A DNA stretch of 64,000 bases from Marinobacterium sedimentorum (GTDB taxonomy: Bacteria; Pseudomonadota; Gammaproteobacteria; Pseudomonadales; Balneatricaceae). The stretch spans positions 46,486 through 110,485 of the forward strand of contig NZ_JALDYX010000014.1 of the NCBI RefSeq assembly GCF_024267675.1. Direction: 5' to 3'. This document shows positions 9,288 to 16,964 of this stretch, in pieces. How positions within the stretch are numbered: position 1 is the stretch's first letter; each line of letters starts with the position of its first letter. A program made the translations under genes and the position numbers. Below the pieces are notes generated by a model that saw nothing but the letters and a program-made list of their open reading frames with translations, was not told the origin of the DNA and ran no database searches.

Positions 9288-10595
9288 ATGACTTCTGCAC
9301 GCAAGGCTTACCGCGCATCCATCCTCCACAGCATCGGCGATCCGGCCGAGGTGGGTATAGAGGCGTCCTATGAATACTTTGACGACGGCCTGCTGATCGT
9401 CAGCGATGGCCGCATAGAAGCCCTGGGCGAGGCCGAATCCCTGCTGGCCGAACTGCCGGCGGGCACCGAGGTTACCGAGTATGCCAACGGCCTGCTGATG
9501 CCGGGCTTTATCGACACCCATATTCACTACCCGCAAACCGGCATGATTGCCTCCTACGGCGAACAGCTGCTGGACTGGCTCAACAACTACACCTTCCCGG
9601 CCGAGCGCGAGTTTGAAAACCCCGAACATGCCGCCGAGGTCGCCGAGATCTTTATTCGCGAGCTGCTGCGCAACGGCACCACCAGTGCCCTGGTATTCGG
9701 CACCGTACACAAGGCCTCGGTCGATGCCCTCTTCAGTGCCGCCGAAAAACGCAATCTGCGCATGATTGGCGGCAAGGTGCTGATGGATCGCAACGCCCCG
9801 GATTACCTGACCGATACCGCCGAATCCGGCTACCAGGACAGCCGCGAGCTGATCGAACGCTGGCACGGCAAGGGCCGGCTGCACTATGCCGTGACCCCCC
9901 GCTTTGCACCCACCTGTTCCGATGAACAACTGGCCAGCGCCGGGCAGCTGCTGCGCGAATATGAAGGCCTGTACATGCACACCCACCTGTCGGAAAACCG
10001 CGACGAGGTGGAATGGGTCAAGGCCCTGTTCCCGCAGTGCAGCAGCTACCTGGATGTCTACGACCACTTCAATCTGCTGAGCGAGCGCTCCGTCTTTGCC
10101 CACGGCATTCATCTGTGCGACGACGAATGCCAGCGCCTGGCAAAGACCGGCTCCGCCATCGCCTTCTGCCCCACCTCGAACCTGTTTCTGGGCAGCGGCC
10201 TGTTCAACCTGCCGAAGATGGAGCAGCACGGCGTCAACGTCGGCCTTGGCACCGATGTCGGCGCCGGCACCAGCTTCTCGATCCTGCAAACGCTGAACGA
10301 GGCCTACAAGGTCATGCAGCTGCAGGGCGCCAAGCTGAGCCCGTTCAAATCGCTTTACCTGGCGACACTCGGCGGTGCCCGCGCCCTGCGCCTGGATGAC
10401 CGCATCGGCAGCTTTGCGCCGGGCAACGAAGCCGACTTCGTGCTGCTCGACTACCACTGCACACCGCTGATGCAGTACCGCATGCAGCAGGCCCGCACGC
10501 TGGACGAACGGCTGTTCGTACTCATGACCCTGGGTGACGACCGTGCCGTGCGTGCGACCTTCGCCGCTGGCCAGTGCGTGCACCAGCGTGACTGA
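9288..10595 (+). CDS. guaD: Guanine deaminase
   Basis: GuaD hydrolyses guanine to xanthine and ammonia, feeding XdhAB. It is a 435-residue amidohydrolase with metal ligands H78 and H80 in the motif GFIDTHIHYPQ, later histidines in HTHLSEN and FAHGIHL, and the acidic ligand in GTDVGAGTSFS. The family length is 430-450 residues. It lies 48 bp after xdhC in the same orientation, so it is probably the last gene of the xdhABC-guaD operon. It converges on the GntR regulator gene. Confidence 0.96.
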   Translation: MTSARKAYRASILHSIGDPAEVGIEASYEYFDDGLLIVSDGRIEALGEAESLLAELPAGTEVTEYANGLLMPGFIDTHIHYPQTGMIASYGEQLLDWLNNYTFPAEREFENPEHAAEVAEIFIRELLRNGTTSALVFGTVHKASVDALFSAAEKRNLRMIGGKVLMDRNAPDYLTDTAESGYQDSRELIERWHGKGRLHYAVTPRFAPTCSDEQLASAGQLLREYEGLYMHTHLSENRDEVEWVKALFPQCSSYLDVYDHFNLLSERSVFAHGIHLCDDECQRLAKTGSAIAFCPTSNLFLGSGLFNLPKMEQHGVNVGLGTDVGAGTSFSILQTLNEAYKVMQLQGAKLSPFKSLYLATLGGARALRLDDRIGSFAPGNEADFVLLDYHCTPLMQYRMQQARTLDERLFVLMTLGDDRAVRATFAAGQCVHQRD

Positions 10596-10637
10596 TCTCA
10601 AGCCCTGAAGGCGCCGATATGATGATGACACTCACAC

Positions 10638-10670
10638 AAAAAAGCCCCCTGCCTTGCGGCGAGGGGGCTC
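10638..10670 (-). terminator. Rho-independent terminator of the GntR gene
   Basis: Read on the minus strand, an 8-bp AGCCCCCT/AGGGGGCT stem is followed by a T-run. It lies 24 bp after the gntR stop and 43 bp after the convergent guaD stop. The T-rich side favours termination of the minus-strand transcript. Confidence 0.8.
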
Positions 10671-10693
10671 TGGACAGCAGCCTGGCGGCGGCC

Positions 10694-11446
10694 TTATTTG
10701 GCGCCCTTGCTGCGATCCCTGATCAGGTGCGAGAACACCGCATGCAGATCACCGGAGGCGCCGTCATCCTGCAGGTTCAGCTTGTGATCAATGTGATCAA
10801 GGTGGTGCATCATCAGCTCAACCGCGCGGGTCTTGTCGCGCTGCTCAATGGCCTTGATCAGCTGATTGTGCTCGTCGTAGGAGCAGTGCGAACGATTGCC
10901 GGTTTCGTAACGGGCAATGATCAGGGACGTCTGGGAAACCAGGCTGCGCTGGAAGTTCAGCAAAGGCGCATTGTTGGCCATCAGCGCCAGCTGCAGGTGG
11001 AACTCGCCCGACAGCCGGATACCGGAACCACGGTCACCCTTGTCGAAACAGGCCTGCTCTTCCTTTACCAGCCGCTTCATGTTGGCGATCTGCTCGCCGG
11101 TGGCGTGCTCTACCGCAAGCTCGGTAATGGCGCGCTCAACGATGCGCCGGGCAAAGGAGATCTGCCGCGCCTCTTCCAGACTGGGTTCGGCCACCACAGC
11201 ACCGCGGTTCGGCCGCAGCAGTACCACTTGCTCGTGGGCCAGGCGCGACAAGGCGCGACGAATAATGGTGCGGCTGACACCAAAGATTTCGCCCAGGGCT
11301 TCTTCACTCAGTTTGGTGCCCGGCGCCAGGCGCTGCTCCAGGATGGCATCAAAGATATGCGCATAGACCACGTCATCCTGGGTACCGCTACGCACCTCGC
11401 GCGGATTACCGCTCTGGCCGATAATCTGCTGCAATCGATCGTTCAT
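10694..11446 (-). CDS. GntR-family (FCD subfamily) transcriptional regulator, probable purine-catabolism regulator
   Basis: The 250-residue regulator has an N-terminal winged helix (LAPGTKLSEEALGEIFGVSRTI as the recognition region, split here only for reference around residues 37-58) and a C-terminal FCD ligand domain with candidate metal-binding histidines (FHLQLA, HLDHIDHKL). The ATG at 11446 gives the usual N-terminus; a GTG at 11458 would add four residues. FCD regulators typically bind TNGTNNNACNA-like palindromes, and TTGTAYACAA sites occur upstream of azgA, uraH, puuE and gcl. Several partial GTACACA sites lie in its own upstream region (11514-11574), suggesting autoregulation. Its ligand cannot be read from the sequence. 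Confidence 0.88.
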   Translation of the reverse strand: MNDRLQQIIGQSGNPREVRSGTQDDVVYAHIFDAILEQRLAPGTKLSEEALGEIFGVSRTIIRRALSRLAHEQVVLLRPNRGAVVAEPSLEEARQISFARRIVERAITELAVEHATGEQIANMKRLVKEEQACFDKGDRGSGIRLSGEFHLQLALMANNAPLLNFQRSLVSQTSLIIARYETGNRSHCSYDEHNQLIKAIEQRDKTRAVELMMHHLDHIDHKLNLQDDGASGDLHAVFSHLIRDRSKGAK

Positions 11447-11779
11447 AAGTCTGACCACGTTCTGCTGTCAGGCACCGCGCAACAACCCTACAGAGTGGAG
11501 GCATGGCTGCGAAGTACACAAAGAAATTGTTTAAGTGCCGTGAATAGTACACAGGAAGCCAACAATTGTACACGCGGAATGGGAACAATGAAGCAACCAA
11601 AATCTCGAATCAGCCACCTTTGCAGCCACAGCTCAGAGCGCAGTGAGAAATTATCTTCCGCCGGGCGTCTGCAATTATGGAAAGCGCCAACGCGAGATAA
11701 TGCGCCAGATAGAACCCATTTTTACGTTTTCAAAACTTCATTATGGAAATTATCTACCGATCGGAGAGCACACTAACTA

Positions 11780-11807
11780 TTGATATTTTTGTATACAATC
11801 ATAGAAT
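11780..11807 (+). promoter_or_regulatory. Candidate azgA promoter with a GntR-type operator inside the spacer
   Basis: TTGATA (11780-11785) and TAGAAT (11802-11807) are separated by 16 bp, and the palindrome TTGTATACAA (11789-11798) sits in the spacer, where a bound repressor would block RNA polymerase. The same palindrome precedes puuE and gcl. The 646-bp gntR-azgA gap otherwise contains degenerate GTACACA half-sites near gntR and the MITE-like element at 11882-12044, which now lies between this promoter and azgA. Confidence 0.6.
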
Positions 11808-11881
11808 GCACCAGTCTGCAGCGTCAGTCTGGTATTGCAACGCAGGGATAGCCAATCCACTACAACGGTGAGCACGGCCTA

Positions 11882-12044
11882 GCAGCCTGTCGGGTTTGAC
11901 TGATCGTAACGAGGGAAAGGCCTGTTTGAGGCAGTTTTTGGGCTCTTTTGAGGCGAATAGTGGTTCTATTTAACAAAAAAGAGTACATAAAATGACCAAA
12001 TTAGACTTTTCCGCAGTAGATCAATGTCAAGTTCGGCAGGCTGC
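11882..12044 (+). mobile_element. MITE-like element, left copy (163 bp)
   Basis: A 163-bp non-coding element bounded by imperfect terminal inverted repeats of about 19 bp: it begins GCAGCCTGTCGGGTTTGAC and the reverse complement of its end begins GCAGCCTGCCGAACTTGAC. An inverted second copy of exactly the same length lies at 13457-13619. By hand alignment they match at 144 of 163 positions without gaps. The element carries no transposase. No convincing target-site duplication was found. It ends 48 bp before the azgA start. Confidence 0.8.
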
Positions 12045-12092
12045 CAAAGCCGACCGCTCTCAATACCAATAAAGAAATGAGGAGCACGCGTC

Positions 12093-13445
12093 GTGGCGAG
12101 CATTCAACAAGAACAAGATGCCGCTCATTCCATGAATGAGCCACAGACCGGCGGACTGCTTGATCGCTTTTTCAAGCTGAGCGCGCACAAAACCAACGTC
12201 CGCACCGAACTGATCGCAGGCATGACAACCTTTGTCACCATGGCCTACATCATTTTTGTTAACCCCAATATCATGGCCGATGCCGGCATCGACCATGGCG
12301 CCGCCTTCGTGGCCACCTGCATAGGCGCAGCCCTGGCCTGCTTTCTCATGGGGCTCTATGCCAACTGGCCGGTCGGGCTGGCACCTGGCATGGGCCTGAA
12401 CGCCTTCTTTACCTACACGGTAGTCGGTGACATGGGCTACAACTGGGAAATCGCCCTCGGAGCCGTATTCCTCTCGGGGGTGCTGTTCGTCATCCTCAGC
12501 TTCTGGCACATTCGCGAGTGGCTGCTCAACAGCATCCCCAGCAGCCTGCGTTTTGCCATGGGAGCGGGCGTGGGACTCTTCCTGGGTATTATCGGCCTGA
12601 AAACCGCCGGTATCGTCGTCGACAGCCCGGCCACCCTGATCACCATGGGTTCCTTTACCGAACCTTCAGTGCTGCTAGCCGCACTTTGCTTTCTGATGAT
12701 CGCCGTGCTGTCGCACCGCCGCGTGTTCGGCGCCGTGCTGATCAGCATCCTGACCGTGACCCTGATCGGCTGGGGCCTCGGCCTGGTGGAATACCACGGC
12801 ATTGTATCGATGCCGCCGAGCCTGGCCCCCACCTTCCTGGCCATGGATATTGTTGGCGCCTTTGACGTCGCCATGATCAGCGTGATTCTGGCCTTCCTGT
12901 TCGTCAACATGTTCGACACCGCCGGCACCCTGATGGCCGTGGCGCACCGCGCCAACCTGATCCGTGAAGATGGCTATATCGAGAACATGAGCAAGGCGCT
13001 CAAGGCCGACAGCAGCTCCAGCGTCATTGGCTCCCTGGTGGGCTGCCCGCCGGTCACCAGCTATGTTGAAAGCGCCTCCGGTATCGCCGCTGGCGGGCGC
13101 ACGGGCCTCACCGCCGTTACCGTAGGCGTGCTCTTTGCCGCCGCGGTTTTCCTGGCGCCCCTGGCCGGCATGATTCCGGCCTACGCCACCGCCGGCGCGC
13201 TTATCTACGTTGCCATGCTGATGATGGGCGGCCTGAGCCAGATCGAATGGGAAGACCAGACCGACATGATCCCGGCCATAGTGACCGTGGTGATGATGCC
13301 GCTGACCTTCTCCATCGCCAACGGTATAGCGCTGGGCTTTGTGACCTACACCGTCATGAAGGTATGTACCGGGCAGCAGAGCAAGATATCCGCCGCGATG
13401 TACGTGCTCTGCGCCATTTTCGTCGCCAAGTTCATATTCCTGTAA
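12093..13445 (+). CDS. AzgA-type NCS2 purine permease (adenine/guanine/hypoxanthine class)
   Basis: A polytopic inner-membrane proton symporter for purine bases, about 12-14 transmembrane segments in 450 residues. The AzgA-like branch is recognised from ELIAGMTTFVTMAYIIFVNP (residues 42-61 region), LAPGMGLNAFFTYTVV, FVNMFDTAGTLMAVA and GCPPVTSYVESASGIAAGGRTG. The start is GTG at 12093 with GAGGAG upstream; an ATG at 12135 is an alternative. The gene is bracketed by two inverted MITE-like copies. Context suggests uptake of guanine or hypoxanthine for GuaD and XdhAB, but the exact substrate is not decided by sequence. Confidence 0.92.
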   Translation: MASIQQEQDAAHSMNEPQTGGLLDRFFKLSAHKTNVRTELIAGMTTFVTMAYIIFVNPNIMADAGIDHGAAFVATCIGAALACFLMGLYANWPVGLAPGMGLNAFFTYTVVGDMGYNWEIALGAVFLSGVLFVILSFWHIREWLLNSIPSSLRFAMGAGVGLFLGIIGLKTAGIVVDSPATLITMGSFTEPSVLLAALCFLMIAVLSHRRVFGAVLISILTVTLIGWGLGLVEYHGIVSMPPSLAPTFLAMDIVGAFDVAMISVILAFLFVNMFDTAGTLMAVAHRANLIREDGYIENMSKALKADSSSSVIGSLVGCPPVTSYVESASGIAAGGRTGLTAVTVGVLFAAAVFLAPLAGMIPAYATAGALIYVAMLMMGGLSQIEWEDQTDMIPAIVTVVMMPLTFSIANGIALGFVTYTVMKVCTGQQSKISAAMYVLCAIFVAKFIFL

Positions 13446-13456
13446 TGGCGAATCGA

Positions 13457-13619
13457 GCAGCCTGCCGGACTTGACACTGATCTACTGCGGAATAGCCGAA
13501 TTTGATTATTTTATGTACTCTTTCTTGTTAAATAGAACCACTATTCGCCTCTAAAGAGCTCAAAAACTAACTCAAATCGGTCTTTCCCTCGCTACGATCG
13601 GCCAAGCCCGACAGGCTGC
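13457..13619 (-). mobile_element. MITE-like element, right copy in inverse orientation (163 bp)
   Basis: The same 163-bp element as at 11882-12044, on the opposite strand, beginning 11 bp after the azgA stop. Its outer ends are GCAGCC and GGCTGC. There are 19 substitutions and no length change relative to the left copy. Together the two copies make a 1.74-kb unit of repeat-gene-inverted repeat. The rest of the 317-bp gap before lysE holds only a terminator hairpin. Confidence 0.8.
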
Positions 13620-13710
13620 CAGGAGCCTGACTCGTCCGGTCACGCCGGCGGCATCGGACAGAGACTCCCCACCCCGGCCAGAGGCTGCAACCGTGCAGCA
13701 TAGGCCACAC

Positions 13711-13747
13711 ACCCGCAGCGGCTTCACGGCCGCTGCGGGTCTTTTTG
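13711..13747 (+). terminator. Rho-independent terminator downstream of azgA
   Basis: ACCCGCAGCGGC and GCCGCTGCGGGT form a perfect 12-bp stem with a 6-nt loop, followed by CTTTTTG. It lies after the right MITE copy and 16 bp before the start codon of the LysE-family gene, so it probably ends the azgA transcript. Confidence 0.8.
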
Positions 13748-13762
13748 CTTGAGGAGCAACAT

Positions 13763-14386
13763 ATGCTGCTGGAAACCTGGCTACTCTATACCGCCGCGAT
13801 CTTTGTGGTGATTCTGATTCCCGGCCCGCTGTCGTTGCTGATGGTCAGCAACAGCCTGAACTACGGCATTATGCGTACCACACCCGCCTTTCTCGGCGGT
13901 GTCAGCGCCTCGGTGCTGCTGCTGACCGCCTCTGCCCTGGGTCTGGGCGCGCTGCTGATGGCTTCGGAACAACTGTTCAGCACCCTGAAGATCCTCGGCG
14001 CCCTCTATCTGTTCTATCTGGCGTGGCGCAGCTGGCGTGAAGCCAGCCACCTGAATGCCTGCGCACTGGCCGACAAGCAGCGCATCCCGGGCTTCAAGGC
14101 CATGTTCTGGCAGGCTTTTGGCCTGGGCGCCAGCAACCCCAAGGACATCCTGTTCTTCGCCGCCTTTCTGCCGCAGTTCATTAGCGCCGACAGCCCCCTG
14201 CTATCCCAGCTGCTGATCATGATCATCACCTGGGCCTGTGCCGACCTGATCTGCAAGCTGGGTTACGGCCTCTGCGCCCGCGGCGCGGCCCGCTTCATGA
14301 CGACCGCATCAAGCCGCGCCTGGTTCAGCCGCTTCACCGCCGGCATCTTCGCCAGCGCCGGTACCGCGGCCCTGCTGAGCCGATAA
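13763..14386 (+). CDS. LysE/RhtB-family amino-acid or metabolite exporter
   Basis: A 207-residue inner-membrane protein with about six transmembrane segments. The LysE-family N-terminus is clear (FVVILIPGPLSLLMVSN; AFLGGVSASVLLL), and a GASNPKDILFFAAFLPQF segment lies mid-chain. The ATG at 13763 follows GAGGAGC; an upstream in-frame start lacks a comparable ribosome site. It sits in the purine island but shares no obvious operator, and its substrate cannot be predicted. It ends in a REP pair. Confidence 0.85.
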   Translation: MLLETWLLYTAAIFVVILIPGPLSLLMVSNSLNYGIMRTTPAFLGGVSASVLLLTASALGLGALLMASEQLFSTLKILGALYLFYLAWRSWREASHLNACALADKQRIPGFKAMFWQAFGLGASNPKDILFFAAFLPQFISADSPLLSQLLIMIITWACADLICKLGYGLCARGAARFMTTASSRAWFSRFTAGIFASAGTAALLSR

Positions 14387-14451
14387 TTCGCCCGCGGAGC
14401 GGGCTCCCACGAACCTGTCTACCCTCGTAGGAGCTCGCTCTGCGAGCGAAT
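14386..14451. repeat. Inverted pair of REP elements
   Basis: Two facing 25-bp REP-like hairpins: 14386-14410 (ATTCGCCC...GGGCTCCCAC) and 14427-14451 (GTAGGAGC...GAGCGAAT). The first begins at the last base of the LysE stop codon. Equivalent pairs lie after gcl and glxR. The family resembles Pseudomonas-type REPs that start GTGGGAGC and end GCGAAT. Confidence 0.75.
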
Positions 14452-14460
14452 GACATCGTG

Positions 14461-14631
14461 CATGACTGCCATGGAGGGCGGAAAAATCGCTATTGCAGGA
14501 GCAAATAAAGATGAAGTACGTCCCTGTACAAGCCCTGCTCTTGCGCATGACCGCCAAGGATGGCGGAAATGGCGCTTTTGCAGGAGCAAAAAGCGGCCCA
14601 TGCGCCCGCAGGATAAGTACGTCCCTGTACA
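14461..14631. repeat. Two direct copies of a structured intergenic repeat
   Basis: Unit A (14461-14530) and unit B (14546-14631) share a 45-bp head with 38 identical positions, containing GCAGGAGCAAA, and an identical 17-bp tail AAGTACGTCCCTGTACA. Unit B has an extra GC-rich insert between them. The units contain short self-complementary stretches (CCGCCA/TGGCGG, GCTTTTTGC-like arms). No coding potential was seen. Confidence 0.65.
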
Positions 14632-14668
14632 AAAACCCGCAGGGCTTGTCGGCCTCTGCGGGTTTTTT
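14631..14668. terminator. Bidirectional terminator between the LysE gene and uraH
   Basis: AAAACCCGCAG pairs with CTGCGGGTTTT around a 13-nt loop, with T-runs readable on both strands. It separates the plus-strand exporter gene from minus-strand uraH. Confidence 0.8.
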
Positions 14669-14696
14669 ATGACGTCGATTAAGAACCTGTGGCGGA

Positions 14697-15050
14697 TCAG
14701 CTGCCGCGGTAGGTCGAATAGCTGTACGGCGAAATCAGCAGCGGCACATGGTAGTGATCGTCTTCGGCCGAGATGCCAAAGCGCAGCACAACCTGATCGA
14801 GAAACGCAGGCTCGGGCAGCTCCACACCCAGAGCGCGATAGTAGTCGCCAGCGTGGAACAGCAGCTCGTACACACCGGCAACAAAGGCATCGCCTTCCAG
14901 TACCGGGCTATCGCAGCGCCCGTCGTCGTTGGTCACCGTGGTCAGAACCAGCTCGCGCTCCTGCCCTGCGATACGGTAAAGCTCAATGCGGATCTCATTG
15001 CCCGGACGGCCGTGTGCGGCATCCAGTACATGCGTGGTCAAATATCCCAT
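14697..15050 (-). CDS. uraH: 5-hydroxyisourate hydrolase (transthyretin-like)
   Basis: Hydrolyses 5-hydroxyisourate, the product of urate oxidation, to OHCU. It is a 117-residue transthyretin-related protein with the expected N-terminal HVLDAAHGRP motif, a DDGR turn and the diagnostic C-terminal tetrapeptide YRGS. The ATG at 15050 is chosen because family homology begins there and AGGAGG lies upstream; a longer frame adds a basic non-family extension. It is divergent from puuE across a 421-bp region with two GntR-type operators. Confidence 0.96.
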   Translation of the reverse strand: MGYLTTHVLDAAHGRPGNEIRIELYRIAGQERELVLTTVTNDDGRCDSPVLEGDAFVAGVYELLFHAGDYYRALGVELPEPAFLDQVVLRFGISAEDDHYHVPLLISPYSYSTYRGS

Positions 15051-15206
15051 CGGTTCAAGAGGCCTCCTGCATCTGCGCCCGGCGTACCGGTGCCATGCCA
15101 TTGTGCCCCACCTCCTCTTAGCTCAAGTCTGCTGACATTACACCCGTATCGCGGCTATGGGCGACCAGGGCAGTTTCAGAAATAATATACACAGTTTTAA
15201 TTTTTT

Positions 15207-15216
15207 TTGTACACAA
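15207..15216. promoter_or_regulatory. TTGTACACAA operator upstream of uraH
   Basis: A near-perfect palindrome TTGTACACAA in an A/T-rich tract, 157 bp upstream of the uraH start in the uraH-puuE divergent region (15051-15471). It matches the gcl-proximal site exactly. Nothing else gene-like was seen in that gap. Confidence 0.55.
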
Positions 15217-15379
15217 AACTGGCAACAACTTGATATCCCATAACTCAGCCAGCCCAGCGGCGCCACCAGCCGAGACACTACGGCCAAGGAAGCACACAGA
15301 TACAGCGCCCTGTTTGTCTGGCAATCGATCTTTTATCACACAAACAAATGGCAAATTTATTTACAATGACTTATATTTT

Positions 15380-15389
15380 TTGTATACAA
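15380..15389. promoter_or_regulatory. TTGTATACAA operator upstream of puuE
   Basis: A perfect 10-bp palindrome preceded by a T-rich stretch, 82 bp upstream of the puuE GTG. The same sequence lies before azgA and gcl, so the local GntR-family regulator is the likely binder. Confidence 0.6.
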
Positions 15390-15471
15390 TAAAACACATC
15401 AAGGCTTCTGCGAGAATCGCACGAAGTCGAACCTGACAATCTGCACTGGAATATAGAGAAGGAGTCGCCCT

Positions 15472-16395
15472 GTGAGCAATGATTACCCACGCGACCTGAT
15501 TGGCTACGGCGCCAATCCCCCGCACCCCCGCTGGCCGGGCGACGCGCGTATCGCAATCTCTTTCGTCCTCAACTATGAAGAGGGCGGCGAACGCTGCATC
15601 CTGCACGGAGACAAGGAATCCGAAGCCTTCCTGTCGGAAATGGTGTCAGCGCAGCCGCTCCAGGGCGAACGCAACATGAGCATGGAGTCGCTGTACGAGT
15701 ACGGCAGCCGCGTGGGTGTCTGGCGTCTGCTGCGCCTGTTCAAGAAACACGATATACCCCTGACCATCTTTGCCGTCGCCATGGCCGCCGAGCGCCACCC
15801 GGAAGTCATTCAGGCCATGCACGCCGCCGGCCACGAGATATGCAGCCACGGCTACCGCTGGATCGACTATCAATACATGGATGAGTCGCAAGAGCGCGAT
15901 CACATGCAGCGCGCCATCGACATCCTGACCAAGATCACCGGCGAACGCCCACTGGGCTGGTACACCGGCCGCACTGGACCGAACACCCGCAACCTGGTGA
16001 TGCAGGAAGGCGGCTTCCTCTACGATTCAGACACCTATGACGACGACCTGCCGTACTGGACCGACAATAACGGCAAGGGCCACCTGGTTATCCCCTACAC
16101 TCTGGATACCAATGACATGCGTTTCACCCAGGTACAGGGTTTCAACTGTGGCGAACAGTTCTACCAGTACCTGAAGGACGCCTTCGACGTACTGTACGAG
16201 GAAGGGGCCGAAGCGCCGAAGATGCTGTCCATCGGCATGCACTGCCGCCTGCTCGGCCGCCCTGCTCGCATGGCCGCGCTAGAGAAGTTCATCAAGTATG
16301 CCAGCAGCCACAACAAGGTCTGGTTCAGCCGCCGCGTCGATATCGCGCGTCACTGGCATGAAACCCACCCGTACAAGGCAGGGGAGTCCAAATGA
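15472..16395 (+). CDS. puuE: Allantoinase PuuE (polysaccharide-deacetylase fold)
   Basis: Opens the hydantoin ring of allantoin to give allantoate. This is the cofactor-light PuuE type, unrelated to AllB-type amidohydrolases. The 307-residue protein has the NodB-like deacetylase fold with RIAISFVLNYEEGGE near the N-terminus, AGHEICSHGYRWIDYQ mid-chain and GMHCRLLGRPAR near the C-terminus. The start is GTG at 15472 with AAGGAG upstream. It heads a run puuE-uraD-alc-allA-puuD and overlaps uraD by 4 bp. Confidence 0.95.
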   Translation: MSNDYPRDLIGYGANPPHPRWPGDARIAISFVLNYEEGGERCILHGDKESEAFLSEMVSAQPLQGERNMSMESLYEYGSRVGVWRLLRLFKKHDIPLTIFAVAMAAERHPEVIQAMHAAGHEICSHGYRWIDYQYMDESQERDHMQRAIDILTKITGERPLGWYTGRTGPNTRNLVMQEGGFLYDSDTYDDDLPYWTDNNGKGHLVIPYTLDTNDMRFTQVQGFNCGEQFYQYLKDAFDVLYEEGAEAPKMLSIGMHCRLLGRPARMAALEKFIKYASSHNKVWFSRRVDIARHWHETHPYKAGESK

Positions 16396-16919
16396 GCCCG
16401 TTCAAGACCTGCACCCCCAGCAGCCTGAGTCGCGCAGCCTTCATCCAGCTACTGGGTGATATCTATGAGCACTCCGCCTGGGTTGCTGAACAGGCCTTCG
16501 ATCAGGCCCAGGCCGAGAACCGGGCCACTGAGCTCGACAGCGTCGAGTCGCTGCACGCGCTGATGGCCGCGCAGCTTATGCAGGCCTCACACGAGGCGCA
16601 GCTGGCGCTGATCAATGCTCACCCGGATCTCGCCGGCAAGGCCGCCGTGCGCGGCGAACTCACCGCCGCCTCGACCTCGGAGCAGGCCGGCGCCGGCATC
16701 AGCGAGTGCAACGCCGAAGAGTTTGCCCGCTTCACCGAACTCAACGCGGCCTACAAGGACAAATTCAGATTCCCGTTTATCATGGCGGTTAAAGGCAGCA
16801 ATCGGCACCAGATACTGGCGGCGTTCGAAGAGCGCATCCATAACAGCCCCGAACAGGAGTTCGCGCGCGCACTGGCCGAAATCAACAATATTGCGCTGTT
16901 CCGGCTGCAGACTCTTTAA
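16392..16919 (+). CDS. uraD: OHCU decarboxylase UraD
   Basis: Decarboxylates 2-oxo-4-hydroxy-4-carboxy-5-ureidoimidazoline to S-allantoin, the step between UraH and PuuE. The 175-residue helical protein carries the family segments NAHPDLAGKAAVRG, LTAASTSEQAGAGI and FPFIMAVKGSNRHQIL. Its ATG overlaps the puuE stop (ATGA), which indicates translational coupling. Confidence 0.95.
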   Translation: MSPFKTCTPSSLSRAAFIQLLGDIYEHSAWVAEQAFDQAQAENRATELDSVESLHALMAAQLMQASHEAQLALINAHPDLAGKAAVRGELTAASTSEQAGAGISECNAEEFARFTELNAAYKDKFRFPFIMAVKGSNRHQILAAFEERIHNSPEQEFARALAEINNIALFRLQTL

Positions 16920-16964
16920 AGCGTCTGACCCGCGACAGGCAACGACCCAATGGACAGAGGCATT

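Noticed and set aside
9249..10631. 460-codon minus-strand frame opposite guanine deaminase
   Set aside because: Shadow of guaD with no motif of its own; guaD has intact metal ligands in the other strand.
10619..11776. 385-codon plus-strand frame covering the GntR gene
   Set aside because: Antisense to a complete FCD regulator and runs through a terminator and A/T-rich promoter region.
11882..13619. Composite transposon with azgA as cargo of a complete insertion sequence
   Set aside because: The flanking elements are only 163 bp and carry no transposase, so they are described as MITE-like instead.
14461..14631. CRISPR-like repeat array
   Set aside because: Only two imperfect units of unequal length, with internal hairpins and no regular spacers or cas genes.
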